This document shows, in pieces, positions 59,863 through 64,000 of a stretch of DNA of 64,000 nt; the first letter of the stretch is position 1, and every line of letters begins with the position of its first letter. The DNA lies in NCBI GenBank assembly GCA_910586535.1, contig CAJUHS010000005.1, forward strand, positions 62,001 to 126,000, written 5' to 3'. The DNA comes from an uncultured Oscillospiraceae bacterium. GTDB lineage: Bacteria > Bacillota > Clostridia > Oscillospirales > Ruminococcaceae. The notes under the pieces were generated by a model. The model had not been told where the DNA came from. It saw only the letters and a program-made list of their open reading frames with translations, and did not search any database. The position numbers and the translations under genes were made by a program.

Positions 59863-60406
59863 GCTTACACTGTTAAGAGTAATACTCGTACCGTTCTACG
59901 TGTTCTTTATGCTGACTGACATTGTACCTTTCAGTCCGGTTATTGCTCTTGCGATATTTGTGGCTGCCTCCGCCACAGACGCGCTGGACGGACACATCGC
60001 TCGCAGCAGGAATCTTGTAACCACTTTCGGAAAGTTCCTCGACCCTCTTGCGGACAAGGTGCTTGTAGTCTCCGCGCTGATGTGCATGGTGGAGCGCGGC
60101 GTTATAGGCTCTGTTCCCGTAATAATAATCGTTGCGCGGGAATTTATGGTATCCGGTCTGCGGCTCGTTACCGCAAATGAGGGAGTAGTCGTCGCCGCAG
60201 GTATATGGGGAAAGCTGAAAACCGCGTTTACAATGGTCGCGCAGGTGGTCATCATGCTGGGAATGTGCTTTTCCTTTGAGGGACGCGCCGCCGAAACGGC
60301 AGCTGTTGTGTACCAAATCCTGATTTGGACAGCGACCGCTCTTACGGTAATATCAGGAGCCGTATATCTTAAAGGCTACTGGAAATATATTGATTCGTCC
60401 AAATAA
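59846..60406 (+). CDS. pgsA: CDP-diacylglycerol-glycerol-3-phosphate 3-phosphatidyltransferase
   Basis: 186 residues, about five membrane segments. The CDP-alcohol phosphotransferase motif DALDGHIARSRNLVTTFGKF then LDPLAD is complete. Makes phosphatidylglycerol phosphate. rimO-pgsA is a common Firmicute gene pair. Confidence 0.95.
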   Translation: MNLPNKLTLLRVILVPFYVFFMLTDIVPFSPVIALAIFVAASATDALDGHIARSRNLVTTFGKFLDPLADKVLVVSALMCMVERGVIGSVPVIIIVAREFMVSGLRLVTANEGVVVAAGIWGKLKTAFTMVAQVVIMLGMCFSFEGRAAETAAVVYQILIWTATALTVISGAVYLKGYWKYIDSSK

Positions 60407-60408
60407 AA

Positions 60409-60450
60409 ATCCGCGGAGAAACAGGTAATGTTTCTCCGCGGATTCTTGTT
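60409..60450. terminator. Bidirectional terminator between pgsA and cysK
   Basis: 14-bp stem ATCCGCGGAGAAAC / GTTTCTCCGCGGAT (60409-60422, 60430-60443), then TCTTGTTTT. Confidence 0.88.
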
Positions 60451-60472
60451 TTACAGTTTTACAGTTTTACAG
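60449..60472. repeat. 8-bp tandem repeat, three units
   Basis: TTTTACAG three times, running into the cysK stop codon at 60467. Another 8-bp-period repeat, like the one at 58373. Confidence 0.8.
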
Positions 60473-61483
60473 TGAAGCTATAGCTCTTACTCCGATAAGC
60501 TCGATATCCCTGCTCATACTGTCGGGAGCCGGAGTAAATTCCTCTGAGTAATCGGTGGATAGATACTTTTTGTTGTCGTCCGCAAAGACGGTGGCAACAG
60601 TAGAATCATCGCCGAGACGGTTTCCCGCAATGACCGCGCCAAGAAGATTGGCTCCAGAAGATATACCCACTCCAATGCCGAACTCGCGGGACAGCCTCTG
60701 CGCCATGATTATTGAATCAATATCGTCCACGGACACAACCTCTCCGCACTCGTCAAGCTTCAGTATAGACGGGATAAATTCGTCGGAAATGCCCTGTATA
60801 CGGTGATTTCCCACCTTATAGCCCGTGGAAAGGGTAGGAGAATTAAGGGGCTCGAGGGGATACATTTCGCATTTTGGATTTTCCTGCCTGAGCCGTCTGC
60901 CCACGCCCATTACCGTACCGCCCGTGCCTACTCCCGCAACAAAAGCGTCGGCAGTACGTCCCGCCGAAGAAAGCTGACGGATTATCTCTTCGCCTGTGGA
61001 AACGAAATGGGCTTCGCAGTTGTCCTCGTTGGAAAACTGTCCCGGCAGGAAAACTCCTCCCTTTGCCGCAAGCTCCTCGGTCATTTTTATCGAACCGAGA
61101 AAGCCGCCTTCCCCGCGGGAAACCAACCGTACCTCCGCGCCGAAGCTTTTCATTAGATTGATGCGCTCGCGGCTCATCCAGTCTGGCATGAAGATAACAG
61201 CTTTATGTCCGAGATAGCTGCTCATGGCGGAAAAGGCTATGCCCGTGTTTCCGCTTGTGGCTTCGGCGACAATGTCTCCCGGTTTAAGCGTACCCTCGCG
61301 GTACGCCTTTTTCATTATGTGAAAAGCCACCCTGTCCTTGATACTTCCGGTAAGATTGAGGTACTCCGCCTTGGCGTAGACCTTGCGGGGTTTGCCCTTG
61401 AAGGTCAGAGAAATTTCCAGCAGCGGAGTATGTCCTATCATATTTTCAATGCAGTCAAATTTTTTCATTATTGCGTCGTTCAT
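60467..61483 (-). CDS. cysK: Cysteine synthase / PLP-dependent beta-replacing enzyme
   Basis: 338 residues from the ATG at 61483 (AAGGAG upstream). PLP lysine in NLTGSIKDRVA, TSGNTGIAFSA, and the phosphate-binding GVGTGGTVMGVGRRL. Makes cysteine from O-acetylserine and sulfide, or is a close relative. Its ribosome binding site abuts a MITE-like repeat. Confidence 0.88.
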   Translation of the reverse strand: MNDAIMKKFDCIENMIGHTPLLEISLTFKGKPRKVYAKAEYLNLTGSIKDRVAFHIMKKAYREGTLKPGDIVAEATSGNTGIAFSAMSSYLGHKAVIFMPDWMSRERINLMKSFGAEVRLVSRGEGGFLGSIKMTEELAAKGGVFLPGQFSNEDNCEAHFVSTGEEIIRQLSSAGRTADAFVAGVGTGGTVMGVGRRLRQENPKCEMYPLEPLNSPTLSTGYKVGNHRIQGISDEFIPSILKLDECGEVVSVDDIDSIIMAQRLSREFGIGVGISSGANLLGAVIAGNRLGDDSTVATVFADDNKKYLSTDYSEEFTPAPDSMSRDIELIGVRAIASL

Positions 61484-61499
61484 AGCAAAACTCCTTATA

Positions 61500-61595
61500 C
61501 TAATAACCAATTAAAAACTATATAAAAAATCGAGCATAATCTTGCATATATGGATTATGTGAAGATTTTTTGTCTATAGTTTTATTGGTTATTAG
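61500..61595. repeat. MITE-like palindromic repeat, copy 3
   Basis: Terminal inverted repeats CTAATAACCAATTAAAAA and the TTTTATTGGTTATTAG end. It ends 6 bp before the cysK ribosome binding site, so it forms most of the 5' untranslated region. Confidence 0.88.
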
Positions 61596-61694
61596 GATTA
61601 AAATATGTAAGGACGGAAACAAGCCGTCCCCATAAAATACAACTATAGTATTATACTATTCTTTTAAATTAAAATCAACACAATTTTCTGAAAA

Positions 61695-62828
61695 TTATGT
61701 AACGTCAGTAACCAGTCCGTTTATGGAAATGCTCGGGTCGTCAAGGTCTATAACGAGACAGCGTCTGCCGCCTATAACGCTTGTACGCACCTTTTCGGCG
61801 GCTTCCCTGCTGATGTTTATGGTTATCTCGGGAGTTGCGAGCACCATTTTGTTTTCCACAAGATTTTCAGCGGTAAGACCGTCCGCTTCGCCCACCTTTT
61901 CTTTGAAAACGGCGGGAAGAGCGTCCAGCTTTTCGCTGCTGACTCCTGCGTCAAAAAGTATCCCGTGAAGCTTGCTGTCGTCGATAAGAGGCATTTCGGT
62001 CTCATTTTTGGAGCTTGTCACAATGTCCCTAAGAGCCTCGTTGACCTGGGTAATCACCGTATAGCTGAGTTCGTCTCCCACCACGTCGGTTAGAACCTGC
62101 TGAAAAGTTTCCTTTTCGCTTTGGCAGGTCATGACGAAATTGCAGCCCAAAACGTTCTCAACCACAGAAATATTTGGCTTCTTGGGGGTTTTGGTGTAGT
62201 ACATCACCCTGTTCACATCCGGACTTCTGTCGCTGAAAACCGGAAAGAAAAATCCGTCCGTAGGCGTGCGGCTGATAATGAGATCGGTGTTGGCTTTTTT
62301 GACAATTGAGGAGTTCTCCCTGTCGAACATCAGACCGTCGTCTCCGGTATTGACGGGACATATTGCCGCAGCAATAAAGTTATATTCCTCGGCTGCATCG
62401 TCATAGCTTTCGTCATTTTTGTCGCGGGTCATAACGCTGTAGGAACAGTACCCTATAATAACAGTGTATGCCATTTCGTACTCCATATTGTTTACGATCC
62501 TTGTCAGCAGCTTGTCGCAGGATACCTCGTCCTCAAGCTTGCCTTTGACGGCGGCGTAAAGGTCGTTCTGAGCGCCGTCCTCGGCGTATTCCTCGTTGGG
62601 AAAGCCGTATTCGGTAAGATTCTTGCCAAGACTTCCTCCAAGGATTTTTTTTAGGGACTCCAGCATGACAGCGCCCTCGTCCTCCGGTATAAGGGAATAC
62701 AGTTTGTTATCCTTGCATAGGATATTTTTCTGCGGGTCAACATAGGCTGTCAGAATATGGTTAAGGGTAAAAAAACCGCTGCTGTCGGTAAAATTTTTCC
62801 TGATCTCCGCAACTTCCTTTTTGTTCAT
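61695..62828 (-). CDS. DUF4317 protein
   Basis: 377 residues. The start MNKKEVAEIRKNFTDSSGFF followed by YVDPQKNI is the DUF4317 signature. No membrane segment. Function unknown; the family is frequent in clostridia. Ribosome binding site AGGAG. Confidence 0.87.
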   Translation of the reverse strand: MNKKEVAEIRKNFTDSSGFFTLNHILTAYVDPQKNILCKDNKLYSLIPEDEGAVMLESLKKILGGSLGKNLTEYGFPNEEYAEDGAQNDLYAAVKGKLEDEVSCDKLLTRIVNNMEYEMAYTVIIGYCSYSVMTRDKNDESYDDAAEEYNFIAAAICPVNTGDDGLMFDRENSSIVKKANTDLIISRTPTDGFFFPVFSDRSPDVNRVMYYTKTPKKPNISVVENVLGCNFVMTCQSEKETFQQVLTDVVGDELSYTVITQVNEALRDIVTSSKNETEMPLIDDSKLHGILFDAGVSSEKLDALPAVFKEKVGEADGLTAENLVENKMVLATPEITINISREAAEKVRTSVIGGRRCLVIDLDDPSISINGLVTDVT

Positions 62829-63004
62829 AGTACGGCCGCTCCTTTTTATTTTTCTGCATAAACAAGTATACCACTAAAACAGGTGTTCGTCAAGATTTTT
62901 GTCCGGTTAAATTTATTAAAGCAAAATAAAAATTTTTCTTGATTTTTCAGGAAAAATATGCTATAGTAATTATATATAAATTTATCGGCAGAGGAGGAAC
63001 TTTT

Positions 63005-63589
63005 ATGGCTGTTGAACCTATCGGCACGGGAATTTCGGGAGCGGCGCAAGGCTTTTTAGGAGGATACCGCGGATTCGGCGGAATTTCGGTCTTCAGAAAA
63101 AATACGGCGGGAAACATGGGAACGGAAACGTCTCCGATAGACCGCGGCGGAAAAATTTCTCCGGGCGGCAGCGGAAACCGTTCTGGCGGGTACAGCAGAA
63201 TATCAGACGAGACGGACAGGAAACGCCGCTTCGACTCCTTTGAGTGCCAGACCTGCCAAAACAGGAAGTATCAGGACGGTTCCGACGATTCGGGCGTATC
63301 TTTCCAGACTCCCACAAGGGTAGACCCAAAAGCTGCCGGCGCTGCCGTAAGAAGTCATGAACAGGAGCACGTCAGCAGGAATCAGGCTAAAGCCGACCGC
63401 GAGGGAAAAGAGATCGTATCCCAAAGCGTTACTATCCACACAGGGATATGTCCAGAATGCGGAAAGGTTTTTGTTTCGGGCGGTACCACAAAAACAGTTA
63501 CAAGAAGCGGGAATGACAGCGACAGATACGGCGTAGGCTTGTTCGACCCTACGGAGGGCAGAGGCGGAATGCTCGATAAAACAGCGTAA
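63005..63589 (+). CDS. SprA-related putative metalloprotease-like protein
   Basis: 194 residues from the ATG at 63005 behind GAGGAGG. The first 90 residues are Gly/Ser-rich and basic. Then DPKAAGAAVRSHEQEHVSRN, holding an HExxH motif (HEQEH), and a zinc-ribbon-like pair CPECGK with an earlier CQTCQ. Resembles SprA-related proteins. No signal peptide seen. Enzyme activity is inference. Confidence 0.68.
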   Translation: MAVEPIGTGISGAAQGFLGGYRGFGGISVFRKNTAGNMGTETSPIDRGGKISPGGSGNRSGGYSRISDETDRKRRFDSFECQTCQNRKYQDGSDDSGVSFQTPTRVDPKAAGAAVRSHEQEHVSRNQAKADREGKEIVSQSVTIHTGICPECGKVFVSGGTTKTVTRSGNDSDRYGVGLFDPTEGRGGMLDKTA

Positions 63590-63613
63590 GCAATGCATAA
63601 TGTTATAAATAAT

Positions 63614-63650
63614 GAGGACAGGCCTGGTTAGATCGGTCTGTCCTCTGTTT
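63614..63650. terminator. Intrinsic terminator, probably bidirectional
   Basis: GAGGACAGGCC pairs with GGTCTGTCCTC (one mismatch) around a 10-nt loop, then TGTTTTT. Confidence 0.85.
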
Positions 63651-64000
63651 TTATCCCGCTGTATCTTCCCCGGTATCCTCACCGGCTGAGGCAGCGATAA
63701 CCGCTCCCGGCTTCGGAGCAAATATGTTCACGGCGCGGTAATTGTTTTTTATGGTAACGTTTCGGCAGTTTCCGCCGAACTCTCCGTCTAAAGTCCAAGG
63801 CAGATCGCCGTCCGAATGGAACTCCACCTGCTTTGCCTTGAACGATACAAAATACTTTGAGTCAAGCTCCCGCTTCAAAAATGAATTTATGGTAAGCTGA
63901 AATTCCGCAAGACTTTTAGGCATTCTTATCATCAGCACCTCAAAAACTCCGTCGTCAAGCAAAACTTCCGTACCGCTAAGTCCTTTGAAGCCTCCTACCG
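63651..64000 (-). CDS. Diacylglycerol kinase-family lipid kinase, C-terminal part
   Basis: The frame is open to the window edge, so the N-terminus is missing; about 116 residues are visible. LDDGVFEVLMIRMPKSLAEF, VSFKAKQVEFHSDGDLPWTLDGE and FGGNCRNVTI are the C-terminal lobe of YegS/DagK-type kinases, where the D-G-E is conserved (middle segment quoted in part: HSDGDLPWTLDGE). Phosphorylates diacylglycerol or a similar lipid. Confidence 0.85.
   Translation of the reverse strand, partial: VGGFKGLSGTEVLLDDGVFEVLMIRMPKSLAEFQLTINSFLKRELDSKYFVSFKAKQVEFHSDGDLPWTLDGEFGGNCRNVTIKNNYRAVNIFAPKPGAVIAASAGEDTGEDTAG

Overview
The window looks like a chromosomal stretch from an anaerobic, moderately low-GC Firmicute of the Clostridia, most like Ruminococcus and relatives. 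The evidence is the [FeFe]-hydrogenase maturases HydG and HydF, a tryptophan T-box leader, a PyrR-attenuated pyrimidine operon, an IreB/RuvX/DUF1292 gene set, DUF1294, DUF368 and DUF4317 proteins, and classical TTGACA/TATAAT promoters with AAGGAGG-type ribosome binding sites. No rRNA, tRNA, intact transposase or CRISPR array was seen.

Layout: 1-3.8 kb, hydG and hydF separated by a frameshifted PP2C phosphatase and an acetyltransferase. 4.2-14.2 kb, an orphan CobU-like kinase and PilT, a rhomboid-like protein, a TrmK-NIF3 fusion, RlmA, the ribosome quality-control factor RqcH and the copper pair copA-copZ. 14.3-25 kb, small accessory genes (phosphoesterase, P-loop kinases, NUDIX, HNH, XRE, GNAT, Tag) around a Trp T-box and a tryptophan-type ABC transporter; its binding protein and permease genes are split from the ATPase gene by about 4.2 kb of accessory genes. 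25-31 kb, a 2-hydroxyacid dehydrogenase, proB, a PdaA-like deacetylase, ireB, a lipoprotein and a DUF368 lipid carrier transporter. 31.4-32.9 kb, a region without conventional genes. 33-39 kb, DUF1292, a probable 6S RNA, split TSUP genes, CPBP protease, ruvX, a phosphatase-GNAT fusion, ANT(6)-like enzyme and esterase. 39.3-41 kb, a small module of ribbon-helix-helix and XRE regulators. 41-52.4 kb, the leftward pyrimidine operon pyrR-pyrC-pyrF-(inserted genes)-carA-carB-(two small membrane genes)-pyrK-pyrD. 52.4-64 kb, membrane and envelope genes, rimO-pgsA, cysteine synthase and a lipid kinase cut by the window edge.

Two observations stand out. First, the leftward-transcribed region 32.82-31.44 kb has a near-consensus promoter and a terminator-like hairpin. 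It holds eight copies of a motif close to GGAGTGAGTCCAATGGCATA, separated by unrelated sequence. Seven of the motif copies are preceded by a tiny ORF of 10-13 codons with an ATG and, in most cases, a Shine-Dalgarno-like sequence. I know of no described system with this layout. Second, three accessory genes each lie between a host gene and a second, diverged copy of the last 12-16 codons of that host gene (phosphoesterase, transporter permease and pyrF, offsets 686, 630 and 682 bp). Two further orphan gene 3' ends follow other accessory genes. This suggests a recurrent way of inserting single genes behind host genes.

Three copies of a roughly 97-bp palindromic MITE-like repeat and several diverged intergenic repeats are also present. 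All calls come from reading the sequence; no database search was run.
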